64,000 nucleotides of DNA from Pseudovibrio brasiliensis (lineage in GTDB: Bacteria; Pseudomonadota; Alphaproteobacteria; Rhizobiales; Stappiaceae): assembly GCF_018282095.1 (NCBI RefSeq), contig NZ_CP074126.1, positions 248,001-312,000 on the forward strand, read 5' to 3'. The notes beneath the pieces were generated by a model that did no database searches, was not told the origin of the DNA, and was given only the letters and a program-made list of their open reading frames with translations. The position numbers and the translations under genes were made by a program. Shown here piece by piece: positions 1-8,252 of this stretch. Each line of letters begins with the position of its first letter. The first letter of the stretch is position 1.

Positions 1-2
1 AA

Positions 3-1817
3 GAAGAACAAGAGCGGGAAGACATCGAAGCTGCAGAGGCTTCTGAAACTCTTGATCCGCAACACACAGGTGCGTTCCGATGGTTGGGACGCAGGCAAGT
101 GCGCCAACGCGTCTTCACGCGCTGGATCTCGCTTGCAGGCACCTATGTCTTTTCTTCTTTGACCCGCCGTATTCTGGTGCTCAACCTCGTCGGTCTTCTG
201 GCGATGGTGATCTCCATTCTTTATTTGAACCAGTTTCAGGCCGGACTGATTGATGCACGCGTTCAGTCCCTGTTGGTTCAGGGTGAGATCATTGCAGGCG
301 CCATTGCGGCTTCGACGACAAGTGACGGTGATTCTCTCATGGTCGATCCGGAGCAGCTGCTGCGTCTGGAAGCCGGAGAATCAACCAGTGCCCGCTCTAC
401 GCTCGGAAGCCTCGACTTTCCAATCAATCCTGAGATCGTGGGACCAATCCTCAGGCGATTGATTTCGCCCACAAAGACACGAGCACGGATCTATGATCCT
501 GAGGGCATGTTGATGCTGGATTCTCGCCAGCTCCACGCCCAAAATCAGATTTTCCGCTTCGATCTGCCACCACCGGATGAAAGCACGGACCCCTTCTTCC
601 AGAAGATGTGGGAGGAGCTGAAGCTCTGGATTCGTCGTGGCGAATATCCGCCTTATAAAGAAGTCGGCCGCACCGAAGGCCGTGAGTACCCTGAAGTGGA
701 GGCCGCGCTGGCTGGTTCACCAGCTTCTGTGGTGCGCGTTGGCGCCAAAGGTGAGATGGTTGTCGCCGTTGCTGTGCCAATTCAGCGCTTCCGCGGTGTT
801 CTGGGCGCGCTCCTCCTGTCAACACAGGGCGGGGACATTGACGACATTGTTGCCGCAGAGCGCAACGCGATCCTGAAGATCTTTATCGTCGCCGCCGTTG
901 TGGTGATGATCCTCTCCGTTCTGCTCGCAGGCACCATTGCTGGCCCGGTTCGCCGTCTGTCAGAAGCCGCGCAGAAGGTGCAGTCCGCCATCAACACGCG
1001 TGAAGAGATCCCGGAATTCGAAGATCGTTACGACGAGATCGGTCATCTGGCGCGTGCACTGCGAAATATGACCAAGGCTCTGTATGGCCGCATGGACGCC
1101 ATCGAAAGCTTCGCTGCAGACGTTGCCCATGAGCTGAAGAACCCGCTCACCTCACTTCGTAGTGCGGTTGAAACGCTGCCTCTGGCGAAAACAGAACAAT
1201 CCCGCGAACGCTTGCTGGACGTCATCCAGCATGATGTGAAGCGACTGGATCGACTCATCACCGATATCTCCGAGGCCTCTCGTATCGATGCCGAGATGTC
1301 CCGCGCAGAATCCCATGATGTTGACATCGCAACCTTGCTGAATGCCGTTGTCTCCATCGCCAATGAACGCGCATGCGATGAAGTTGCCCATGTGGACCTG
1401 AAGTTCGATCCTGCCAAGCCAGAGAACAAGTTCCAGATGCATGGCAATGACCAGCGCCTCGGCCAGGTCATCAATAACCTGATCGACAACGCCCGTTCCT
1501 TCGCCCCAGAAGGTACGCCGGTCACGATTACAGCCAAGCGCAAGAGCAACCAGATCATCATCTGGGTTGAGGATTGCGGCCCAGGCATCAAGGAAGAGCT
1601 CCGCGAACGCGTGTTCGAGCGCTTCTATACAGATCGACCTGAAAACGAAGGCTTCGGCAATAATTCCGGTCTGGGGCTTTCAATTTGTCGCCAGATCATC
1701 GAAGCTCACAGAGGTGAGATCTCGGTGATGAACCGAACCTCTGAGGAAGCAGGGCAGGAGCAGAAAGTGCTTGGCGCCCGCTTCGTAATCAAGCTGAGGG
1801 CGAAAACAACCTCATGA
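3..1817 (+). CDS. chvG: ChvG/ExoS-type sensor histidine kinase (5' partial)
   Basis: Membrane sensor histidine kinase of the ChvG-ChvI (ExoS-ChvI) type, an alphaproteobacterial two-component system for acid and envelope signals. The frame is open to the window edge, so the true start lies upstream; a TTG at 84 is only an internal possibility. After an acidic leader there is a membrane segment (VLNLVGLLAMVISILYL), a periplasmic sensing region, a second membrane segment (IFIVAAVVVMILSVLLAGTI), a HAMP linker, an H-box with the phospho-accepting His (VAHELKNPLTSL) and an ATPase domain with N box (NNLIDNA), G1 (VEDCGPGI) and G2 (NSGLGLSI). Its stop overlaps the hprK start by 4 bases, as in other alphaproteobacteria. 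The family call is firm; ChvG rather than another kinase rests on synteny. Confidence 0.87.
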   Translation, partial: EEQEREDIEAAEASETLDPQHTGAFRWLGRRQVRQRVFTRWISLAGTYVFSSLTRRILVLNLVGLLAMVISILYLNQFQAGLIDARVQSLLVQGEIIAGAIAASTTSDGDSLMVDPEQLLRLEAGESTSARSTLGSLDFPINPEIVGPILRRLISPTKTRARIYDPEGMLMLDSRQLHAQNQIFRFDLPPPDESTDPFFQKMWEELKLWIRRGEYPPYKEVGRTEGREYPEVEAALAGSPASVVRVGAKGEMVVAVAVPIQRFRGVLGALLLSTQGGDIDDIVAAERNAILKIFIVAAVVVMILSVLLAGTIAGPVRRLSEAAQKVQSAINTREEIPEFEDRYDEIGHLARALRNMTKALYGRMDAIESFAADVAHELKNPLTSLRSAVETLPLAKTEQSRERLLDVIQHDVKRLDRLITDISEASRIDAEMSRAESHDVDIATLLNAVVSIANERACDEVAHVDLKFDPAKPENKFQMHGNDQRLGQVINNLIDNARSFAPEGTPVTITAKRKSNQIIIWVEDCGPGIKEELRERVFERFYTDRPENEGFGNNSGLGLSICRQIIEAHRGEISVMNRTSEEAGQEQKVLGARFVIKLRAKTTS

Positions 1818-2308
1818 CCACACTGGATCAGAAGCAAAGTGTACAGGCAGCAGAAGGTCAGGCGATACACGCCACCTGTCTGGTCGTTGGTACGAAAGGC
1901 ATTCTGATCCGTGGCCCTTCAGCAACCGGCAAGTCTGCTTTGGCGCTGGAGCTGATACAGCGTGCCCACCTGAAAGGCAGCTTTGCAGCCCTTGTTGCGG
2001 ATGATCGCGTCTATATTGCTGAGAAAAATGGTCGCTTAATAGGCTCTTGCCCAAATTCAATTAAGGGAAAGGCAGAGCTGCGTGGTTTCGGCATTGTCGA
2101 AGTTCCCTATCTTGATACGGCAATAATCCATATGGTTTTGGATCTGGAAGCCCGAGAGGAAATCGACAGATTGCCGGAGGAGCAGGCGCTAACCTGTGAA
2201 CTTTGCTCAGTCAAATTAATTCGACAGCAAGTACCGAAGGAAGATCATTTAGCGGCTCTTCGGCTCGCAAATGCACTTATTTTTACTAATCCAGTGCACA
2301 ACTATTAG
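1814..2308 (+). CDS. hprK: HPr kinase/phosphorylase, short alphaproteobacterial form
   Basis: 164 aa. Phosphorylates and dephosphorylates the regulatory Ser of HPr. The P-loop GPSATGKS lies at about residues 34-41, followed by a DDR-type segment (VADDRVYI) and the GFGIVEVPYL region. The protein consists only of the kinase domain and lacks the N-terminal half of Firmicute HprK (about 310 aa), as is usual in alphaproteobacteria. ATG overlaps the kinase stop (ATGA), so translation is probably coupled. Its substrate HPr is encoded two genes downstream. The short form is expected and is not a truncation here. Confidence 0.9.
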   Translation: MTTLDQKQSVQAAEGQAIHATCLVVGTKGILIRGPSATGKSALALELIQRAHLKGSFAALVADDRVYIAEKNGRLIGSCPNSIKGKAELRGFGIVEVPYLDTAIIHMVLDLEAREEIDRLPEEQALTCELCSVKLIRQQVPKEDHLAALRLANALIFTNPVHNY

Positions 2309-2416
2309 CCCTCTGTGTATGAGCATGCTGATTTTTCTTGCACTGCAGCGTGTCCTTCAACAAAGTAGGATTGGAATAACCATAGAGTAGACACTCTGTT
2401 AGTTCGCGGGAAATAT

Positions 2417-2821
2417 ATGATTGGTCTAGTTCTTGTCACCCATGGTCGGTTGGCAGAAGAGTTCAAATCGGCTCTTGAGCATGTTGTAGGTCCACAGGAC
2501 CGGGTAGCAACCATCTGCATCGGCCCAGATGACGATATGGAACAACGTCGTCAGGATATCCTGCGTTCAGTAGAGGCTGTCAACGATGGCTCTGGCGTCG
2601 TCCTTCTTACCGACATGTTTGGCGGTACACCTTCTAATCTTGCTATCTCTGTAATGGATGGTGGTAGCGTAGAGGTCGTAGCTGGTGTAAACCTGCCGAT
2701 GCTCATAAAACTGGCAAGCGTTCGCAACGAGAAATCGCTTGCCGAAGCGGTAGAAGAAGCCCGCAGCGCAGGACAGAAGTACATCTCCGTAGCTTCGCAG
2801 GTTCTGTCCGGGCAAGGCTAA
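2417..2821 (+). CDS. PTS EIIA component, mannose/fructose (Man) family
   Basis: 134 aa. EIIA-Man-type phosphocarrier. The start MIGLVLVTHGRLAEEF places the phosphorylated His at residue 9. The segment VVLLTDMFGGTPSNLA is the second family signature. No EIIB, EIIC or EIID follows, so this is likely a regulatory PTS protein (often called PtsM or EIIA-Man in alphaproteobacteria) and not part of a sugar importer. HPr follows after 6 bases. A 108-base gap separates it from hprK, so it may have its own promoter. Confidence 0.9.
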   Translation: MIGLVLVTHGRLAEEFKSALEHVVGPQDRVATICIGPDDDMEQRRQDILRSVEAVNDGSGVVLLTDMFGGTPSNLAISVMDGGSVEVVAGVNLPMLIKLASVRNEKSLAEAVEEARSAGQKYISVASQVLSGQG

Positions 2822-2827
2822 GAAAAT

Positions 2828-3112
2828 ATGGATGAATGCACAGTGCTAGCTCGCGACCTGACCATCGTGAACACCCGTGGTTTGCACGCGCGCGCCTCAG
2901 CCAAGCTGGTCAAGCTGGTTGAGACTTTTGATGCCGATGTTAAAGTCTCCAAAGACGGACAGACAGTAGGTGGAACCTCCATCATGGGCCTGATGATGCT
3001 TGCAGCCAGCCCGGGATGCTCCATCCACGTTGTCGTCACCGGCAATCAGAAAGAAGAAGCCCTCTCCGCGATCACGCATCTGGTAGAAGACGGCTTCGGC
3101 GAGAGAGACTAA
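2828..3112 (+). CDS. ptsH: HPr-family phosphocarrier protein
   Basis: 94 aa. HPr/NPr phosphocarrier. The active-site motif NTRGLHARASAKLV places the phospho-His at residue 20. The regulatory Ser site is GTSIMGLMML (Ser51, matching Ser46 of classical HPr), the expected target of the HprK encoded upstream. With EIIA-Man, HprK and the distant ptsN (about 45.5 kb) this makes a PTS-Ntr-type regulatory relay. Enzyme I is not in the window. It follows EIIA by 6 bases, so the two are co-transcribed. Confidence 0.92.
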   Translation: MDECTVLARDLTIVNTRGLHARASAKLVKLVETFDADVKVSKDGQTVGGTSIMGLMMLAASPGCSIHVVVTGNQKEEALSAITHLVEDGFGERD

Positions 3113-3137
3113 GCAATTCGAGCGTTTCGAGGGTCCG

Positions 3138-3590
3138 ATGAAAAAACGTCCAGCCGCACGTCTGTTGGTAGTTGATCCTCAAAACCGAATTCTGCTCTTC
3201 AATTTCAAGTTCGATAAAGGCCCTCTCAAAGGCCGGGACATTTGGGCCACCGTTGGCGGTGGTCTTGAGCCGGGCGAGAGCTTTGAAGAAGCCGCCCGCC
3301 GTGAGCTTTTGGAAGAAACCGGAATCACCGAGCCCGTCGGTGAGAGAGTTCATATCGGAAGGGCCATCTTCCAGTCGCCCTCCGGTGAAACTGTCGATGC
3401 CGAAGAGCATTTCTTCCTCGTCACCGTACCCCACTCAAAAATCGACTATTCCAATCATACTGAGTTGGAAACACAAGTGATGAGAAGCCATCGCTGGTGG
3501 ACGCGCGAAGAGTTGGAAACCACCTCTCTGACTGTATTCCCTGAAAATATCCTAGAAATTCTAGAGCCTTATCTTCCAGTGAAGGTTTGA
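3138..3590 (+). CDS. Nudix hydrolase
   Basis: 150 aa. Nudix-fold pyrophosphohydrolase. The Nudix box runs over residues about 40-63: GGGLEPGESFEEAARRELL followed by EETGI, matching GX5EX7REUXEEXGU. The substrate cannot be told from sequence. It begins 25 bases after ptsH and may be in the same transcript. The start ATG at 3138 is preceded by a GAGGG-like ribosome site. It is separate from the RppH-type Nudix enzyme at 61.3 kb. Confidence 0.88.
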   Translation: MKKRPAARLLVVDPQNRILLFNFKFDKGPLKGRDIWATVGGGLEPGESFEEAARRELLEETGITEPVGERVHIGRAIFQSPSGETVDAEEHFFLVTVPHSKIDYSNHTELETQVMRSHRWWTREELETTSLTVFPENILEILEPYLPVKV

Positions 3591-3629
3591 GCCTCTTTGC
3601 ACATCTGCAGGATGCTTGTATTTTAGTCG

Positions 3630-3651
3630 GATATAAAGAAACCTTTATATC
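3630..3651. promoter_or_regulatory. Perfect palindrome upstream of ahcY, candidate SahR-type operator
   Basis: Inverted repeat with 9-base arms GATATAAAG and CTTTATATC and a 4-base spacer, 117 bases upstream of the chosen ahcY start. In Proteobacteria ahcY is often controlled by SahR, an SAH-responsive ArsR-family repressor whose operators, as I recall, are AT-rich palindromes with ATAAAG/CTTTAT arms. The palindrome is seen; the regulator assignment is inference. Confidence 0.55.
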
Positions 3652-3767
3652 TTTATTGCTTTCTACTTCCTCTGTGATGTATAACTGCGTGCAGTGATCG
3701 CTCATTTTGCGAGCGCTCATCAACCATGCGGGAGGGGACTATGGGCCCGGGCATTCAGGAAGATTTA

Positions 3768-5168
3768 ATGACTGCGTCTAAAGATTACTACGTCAAAGAC
3801 ATCTCACTTGCAGAGTGGGGTCGTACTGAAATTGAAATTGCCGAAACCGAGATGCCGGGCCTGATGGCTTGCCGCGAGGAGTTTGGTGCAAGCAAGCCTC
3901 TCAAAGGCGCACGCATCGCTGGCTCCCTGCACATGACCATTCAGACCGCGGTTCTGATTGAAACCCTCGTTGCACTGGGTGCAGAAGTTCGCTGGGCGTC
4001 TTGTAACATCTTCTCCACGCAGGATCAGGCCGCTGCTGCAATCGCTGCTGCTGGTATTCCTGTCTTCGCTGAAAAAGGCGAAACCCTCGACGAATACTGG
4101 TCCTATGCCGACAAGATCTTCGACTGGGGCAACGGTGAAACCGCAAACCTCATCCTCGATGATGGCGGCGACGCAACGCTAATGATTCTTCTCGGTGCGA
4201 AAGCTGAGAAAGACCCATCCGTTCTCGATAATCCATCCAACGAAGAAGAAACCGCTCTCTTCGCTGCGATCAAGCGCCGCCTCGAAAAAGATCCGGGTTT
4301 CTACTCCAAAGTGAAAGGCAACATTCAGGGTGTTTCTGAAGAAACCACCACAGGCGTTCTGCGTCTTTACGAAATGCAGAAGAAGGGCGACCTGCCATTC
4401 CCTGCAATCAACGTGAACGACTCCGTCACCAAGTCCAAGTTTGACAACCGCTATGGCTGCCGTGAATCACTGGTAGACGGAATCCGCCGCGGTACCGATG
4501 TGATGATGGCTGGTAAAGTGGCAGTTGTTGCTGGTTACGGCGACGTTGGTAAAGGCTCTGCTCAGTCCCTGTCTGGCGCGGGCGCCCGCGTGATTGTCAC
4601 TGAGATCGACCCAATTTGCGCCCTGCAGGCTGCAATGGATGGCTTCGAAGTCAAAACCATGGAGCAGGCCATCGGCGAAGGCGACATCTTTGTAACCACC
4701 ACCGGCAACAAAGACGTCATCACCGCTGACCACATGCGCGACATGAAGGACATGGCGATCGTCTGTAACATCGGCCACTTCGACAACGAGATTCAGGTTG
4801 CTGCACTGCGTAACTTCAAGTGGCGCAATGTGAAGCCTCAGGTCGACATGATCGAGTATCCGGATGGCAAACGTCTGATCCTTCTCTCCGAAGGCCGTCT
4901 GGTAAACCTGGGCAATGCGACTGGTCACCCATCCTTCGTGATGTCCGCAAGCTTCACCAACCAGGTTCTGGCGCAGATTGAGCTGCACACCAAAGGCGAA
5001 GACTACAAGAACGAAGTTTACGTTCTGCCGAAGCATCTGGATGAGAAGGTTGCGCGCCTGCACCTTAAGAAACTCGGTGCAACCCTGTCTGAACTGACCG
5101 ATGATCAGGCCAACTACCTTGGCATCGACAAAACTGGCCCATTCAAGGCAGAGCACTACAAGTACTGA
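3768..5168 (+). CDS. ahcY: S-adenosylhomocysteine hydrolase
   Basis: 466 aa from ATG 3768; an in-frame ATG at 3726 would add 14 residues ([14 protein letters not shown]) not typical of the family. Splits S-adenosylhomocysteine into adenosine and homocysteine and so protects methylation reactions. Visible features: the substrate-binding stretch [20 protein letters not shown], the NAD-binding loop [15 protein letters not shown], and the C-terminal tail [12 protein letters not shown] that reaches the neighbouring subunit. Full length. Single gene behind its own palindromic operator, followed by a 12-bp hairpin. Confidence 0.97.
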   Translation: MTASKDYYVKDISLAEWGRTEIEIAETEMPGLMACREEFGASKPLKGARIAGSLHMTIQTAVLIETLVALGAEVRWASCNIFSTQDQAAAAIAAAGIPVFAEKGETLDEYWSYADKIFDWGNGETANLILDDGGDATLMILLGAKAEKDPSVLDNPSNEEETALFAAIKRRLEKDPGFYSKVKGNIQGVSEETTTGVLRLYEMQKKGDLPFPAINVNDSVTKSKFDNRYGCRESLVDGIRRGTDVMMAGKVAVVAGYGDVGKGSAQSLSGAGARVIVTEIDPICALQAAMDGFEVKTMEQAIGEGDIFVTTTGNKDVITADHMRDMKDMAIVCNIGHFDNEIQVAALRNFKWRNVKPQVDMIEYPDGKRLILLSEGRLVNLGNATGHPSFVMSASFTNQVLAQIELHTKGEDYKNEVYVLPKHLDEKVARLHLKKLGATLSELTDDQANYLGIDKTGPFKAEHYKY

Positions 5169-5189
5169 TTCAGTCAGTCCGTATTTGCT

Positions 5190-5216
5190 GTTAACGCTAA
5201 GGGACTTAGCGTTAAC
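5190..5216. repeat. Perfect inverted repeat downstream of ahcY
   Basis: Arms GTTAACGCTAAG and CTTAGCGTTAAC with a 3-base loop, 22 bases after the ahcY stop. The 12-bp stem has no T-run on either side, so it is either a weak terminator, an mRNA 3'-end stabiliser or a protein site. The rest of the 317-base gap to divL is AT-rich and shows no gene. Confidence 0.6.
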
Positions 5217-5485
5217 AACTCCATGAATTCTACTAGGCCCAGTGAGCTCACTTTCAATATATTGGGGGTGCGCTTGCTGGGCTTACTATAAATTGTAGTG
5301 GATGATTATTTCGCCCACAGAATTTGTTTACTTTTTGTAAAGATCCTCTTCTTCCGAAAATTCAATCAGGTTACATTGATTGTCGAATCAGTCGTTAAGT
5401 TAGGCAGTTGAGCGACTTGTTCGCGATTCGTGACACCAATGCGGCGTGTGCCATGAATCTGAGGCGGCGAAGAAAGGGGCACAAC

Positions 5486-8002
5486 ATGCCAGCATCCTGG
5501 CATAAACACGCGCGTGTTAGCGTGCTGTGGCGGAGAAGGTTTAGGCTCGTGCTGAACCTGCTGGGCGTTGCTGTGTTTGCTCTTCTGGGTGCCGCTGGTT
5601 TTTCTCAGGCTATGGATATTCTGCCAGCTCTTTCAGGCAGTTCCGTTGACGCCTTCAAGGTTGTCTGGGTCGCGGCAACGGCCGGTATCGCCTTGTACGC
5701 TGTCGCAGCCTCCGTTGTGCTCGTTCGCATTCGCAGAAATGACTCATTGTCCATTCTGCAACTTCGCCAGGACAGAGCCGACGCAATGGCGCGCATCGAT
5801 CGCCTTGAAAGCTTGCTGGAGACCGAAGATAGCCTGCTACTGGTCTGGGATGGTGAGGCCAAACATCCCGGCGTTGCCGGACATCTGCCAGAAAATTTGG
5901 AACTCTCAGGCGGTCTTTCGCAACTGGTTGAGTTCGAAACCTGGCTTGATGTCAAATCTGCTGAGGCCCTGCGCGCTTTTCTCGAGCATTTGCGCGGTCA
6001 CGGCGAAGTCTTCCGGTTAACCTTAACAACCATAGATGGGGTTTATCTGGAAGCATCCGGTCACACAGCTGGTGGATTGGCAGTCCTCCGTCTGCGTGAT
6101 CTCACAGGAGATCGCCAACTCAGCGCGCGCCTTTCGGAGCAGAACAAAGAGCTGCGCGAACAGATCTCCTCGCTTCACAGCCTGTTGGACGCACTGCCGG
6201 GGCCTGCATGGCAGCGCGATCATCATGGCCAGCTTGTCTGGGTTAACACCGCTTATGTGGATGCCGTCGAGGCCGAAAGCACCCGCACAGTGGTTGATGA
6301 CCAGATTGAGCTGCTGGAAGCAAAAGGTCGCAACAAACTCAACATGATGCGCCAGACAGATGGTGTCTATCACTCACCAATGCCAGTTGTGGCAGCGGGC
6401 GAGCGGCGTGTCTTTGAGTTGACCGACGTAAACTCTGAGCACGGCAATGCCGGCCTTGCTCAGGATATTTCCGAGCTTGAACGCGTACAGGGCCAGCTTC
6501 GCCGCACACTTGAGTCCCATACGCGTACGCTCGATCAGCTTCAAACACCTGTGGCCGTGTTTGGCGCTGATCATCGTCTCCAGTTCTACAACGCAGCCTA
6601 TCGCTCCCTCTGGGATATCGATCAGAGCTTCCTGGAGACCAAGCCGGAAGAAGGCGAGCTGCTCGACGCCCTTCGCGCAGCTCGCAAACTGCCAGAGCAG
6701 GCAGATTATCGCGGTTGGAGAACCAAACATCTGGAATGTTATCAGGCCTTGGATGCACAGGCTTTCTGGTGGCACCTGCCGGATGGGCGGACCCTCCGCG
6801 TGATCGCCAGCCCGCATCCGCAAGGTGGTGTGACGTACTTCTACGAGAACGTCACTGAGCAGCTTGATCTGGAAAGCCGCTTCAACGCGCTCACCCGCGT
6901 CCAGCGTGAAACGCTCGACCACCTGACCGAAGCTGTCGCCGTGTTCGGCTCCAATGGACGCATGCGCCTCTCCAACCCGGCCTTTGCTGAGATTTGGGGA
7001 CTCTCTCAGGAGTTCTTGGAAGGTGCCCCACACGTCAATGACCTGCTGGACAATTGCAGAGAGTTGATGGGTGATTCCGATCGCTGGCAGGAGCTTGCGC
7101 GCGGTGTGACAGGTCTTTCTGACAATCGCACCAGCGTCTCGGGCCGGATGGAACGCATTGATGGCTCTGTCATCGACTACGTCACCGTACCACTGCCAGA
7201 CGGCGGCACACTGCTCACCTTCGTGAACGTCACCGACACCGTCAACGTAGAGCGCGCCCTGCATGCCACCAACGATGCGCTGCAGGAAGCAGACCAGCTC
7301 AAGAACGCGTTCATTCAGCACGTGTCCTACGAGCTGCGCTCTCCTCTGACCACCATCATCGGCTTTGCGCAGTTGCTGGGTGATGCCAAGTTTGGCGATC
7401 TGTCTCCAAAGCAGGAAGAATACACCGACTACATCCTGTCGTCCTCTTCCGCTCTGCTGCACATCATCAACGACATCCTCGATCTGGCGACCGTTGACGC
7501 AGGCATCATGGAACTGGAGATCTCCGAGGTAGATGTTGCGCAGACCGTGTCTGAGGCTGTCGAAGGCCTGAAAGATCGTCTGGTCGAGTCCGACATCACT
7601 CTGCGCACGCATATGCCGGAGGATATTGGCATCCTCAAAGCCGATGAGCGTCGTCTCCGTCAGGTCCTCTTCAACCTGCTCTCCAACGCGATCCGTTACT
7701 CTGACAAAGGCGGTCTGGTCGACATCAGCTGTCAGCGTGAAGAGAACGAAATCCGCTTCCGTATCAAAGACCATGGCGCTGGCATCCCTCAAGAGATGCT
7801 GGAGCAGGTCTTCTCCCGCTTTGTGGGTCGCGGAGCAGGCGGAAACCGTCAGGGCGTGGGCCTTGGTCTTTCCATCGTGAAGAGCTTCGTAGAGCTGCAC
7901 GGTGGTACGGTTGATATCACCTCTGAGGAAGGGCAGGGCACCACAGTGGATTGCACTTTCCCACTGGAGCCGCACATCCATTCGCTGGAAGCGGCGGAAT
8001 AA
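5486..8002 (+). CDS. divL: DivL-type PAS histidine pseudokinase (Tyr in place of phospho-His)
   Basis: 838 aa from ATG 5486, chosen because AAAGG lies 8 bases upstream; a TTG at 5408 and an ATG at 5453 are alternatives. Two membrane segments near the N-terminus (LVLNLLGVAVFALLGAAGF and VVWVAATAGIALYAVAASVVL), then several PAS-like repeats, then a DHp domain and an ATPase domain (NLLSNAIRYS, KDHGAGI, GVGLGLSIV). The H-box reads VSYELRSPLTTI: a Tyr (codon 7328-7330) replaces the conserved His. That is the hallmark of Caulobacter DivL, the cell-cycle protein that works with CckA and DivK to control CtrA. Position next to tsaE agrees. Kinase output through this residue is not expected; DivL identity is strong inference. 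Confidence 0.85.
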   Translation: MPASWHKHARVSVLWRRRFRLVLNLLGVAVFALLGAAGFSQAMDILPALSGSSVDAFKVVWVAATAGIALYAVAASVVLVRIRRNDSLSILQLRQDRADAMARIDRLESLLETEDSLLLVWDGEAKHPGVAGHLPENLELSGGLSQLVEFETWLDVKSAEALRAFLEHLRGHGEVFRLTLTTIDGVYLEASGHTAGGLAVLRLRDLTGDRQLSARLSEQNKELREQISSLHSLLDALPGPAWQRDHHGQLVWVNTAYVDAVEAESTRTVVDDQIELLEAKGRNKLNMMRQTDGVYHSPMPVVAAGERRVFELTDVNSEHGNAGLAQDISELERVQGQLRRTLESHTRTLDQLQTPVAVFGADHRLQFYNAAYRSLWDIDQSFLETKPEEGELLDALRAARKLPEQADYRGWRTKHLECYQALDAQAFWWHLPDGRTLRVIASPHPQGGVTYFYENVTEQLDLESRFNALTRVQRETLDHLTEAVAVFGSNGRMRLSNPAFAEIWGLSQEFLEGAPHVNDLLDNCRELMGDSDRWQELARGVTGLSDNRTSVSGRMERIDGSVIDYVTVPLPDGGTLLTFVNVTDTVNVERALHATNDALQEADQLKNAFIQHVSYELRSPLTTIIGFAQLLGDAKFGDLSPKQEEYTDYILSSSSALLHIINDILDLATVDAGIMELEISEVDVAQTVSEAVEGLKDRLVESDITLRTHMPEDIGILKADERRLRQVLFNLLSNAIRYSDKGGLVDISCQREENEIRFRIKDHGAGIPQEMLEQVFSRFVGRGAGGNRQGVGLGLSIVKSFVELHGGTVDITSEEGQGTTVDCTFPLEPHIHSLEAAE

Positions 8003-8252
8003 CTCATCCTTCAGTTTTCAGAAAGATAAAGGCCTCTGGGGCTTGAGTTCCCTTGCTGGTTTTGGCAAGTGCTTACTCTTGAAGAATTCCGGATGCGTCT
8101 CGCCTTTGCAGAAGGGCGTAGTGCATTCTATCAGATGACTACGTAATCTTGAGAGGTCGGCGCTAAAGCTCACTCAGGTGCATGCGTAAAGATAAAGGGT
8201 GAGAGCAGCCTGCGTGAACGTGATTGCTGCAGCTGCTCATGAGGCGAACTGA

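Noticed and set aside
1814-2308. Truncated hprK pseudogene
   Set aside because: The short kinase-only form is normal for alphaproteobacteria and its P-loop is intact.
5408-5485. Longer DivL starting at TTG 5408
   Set aside because: The added residues are low complexity and the ATG at 5486 has the better ribosome site; cannot be fully excluded.
6374-7981. Long open frame antisense to divL (about 535 codons)
   Set aside because: Mirrors the codon pattern of the real gene; product has no recognisable motif and there is no ribosome site.
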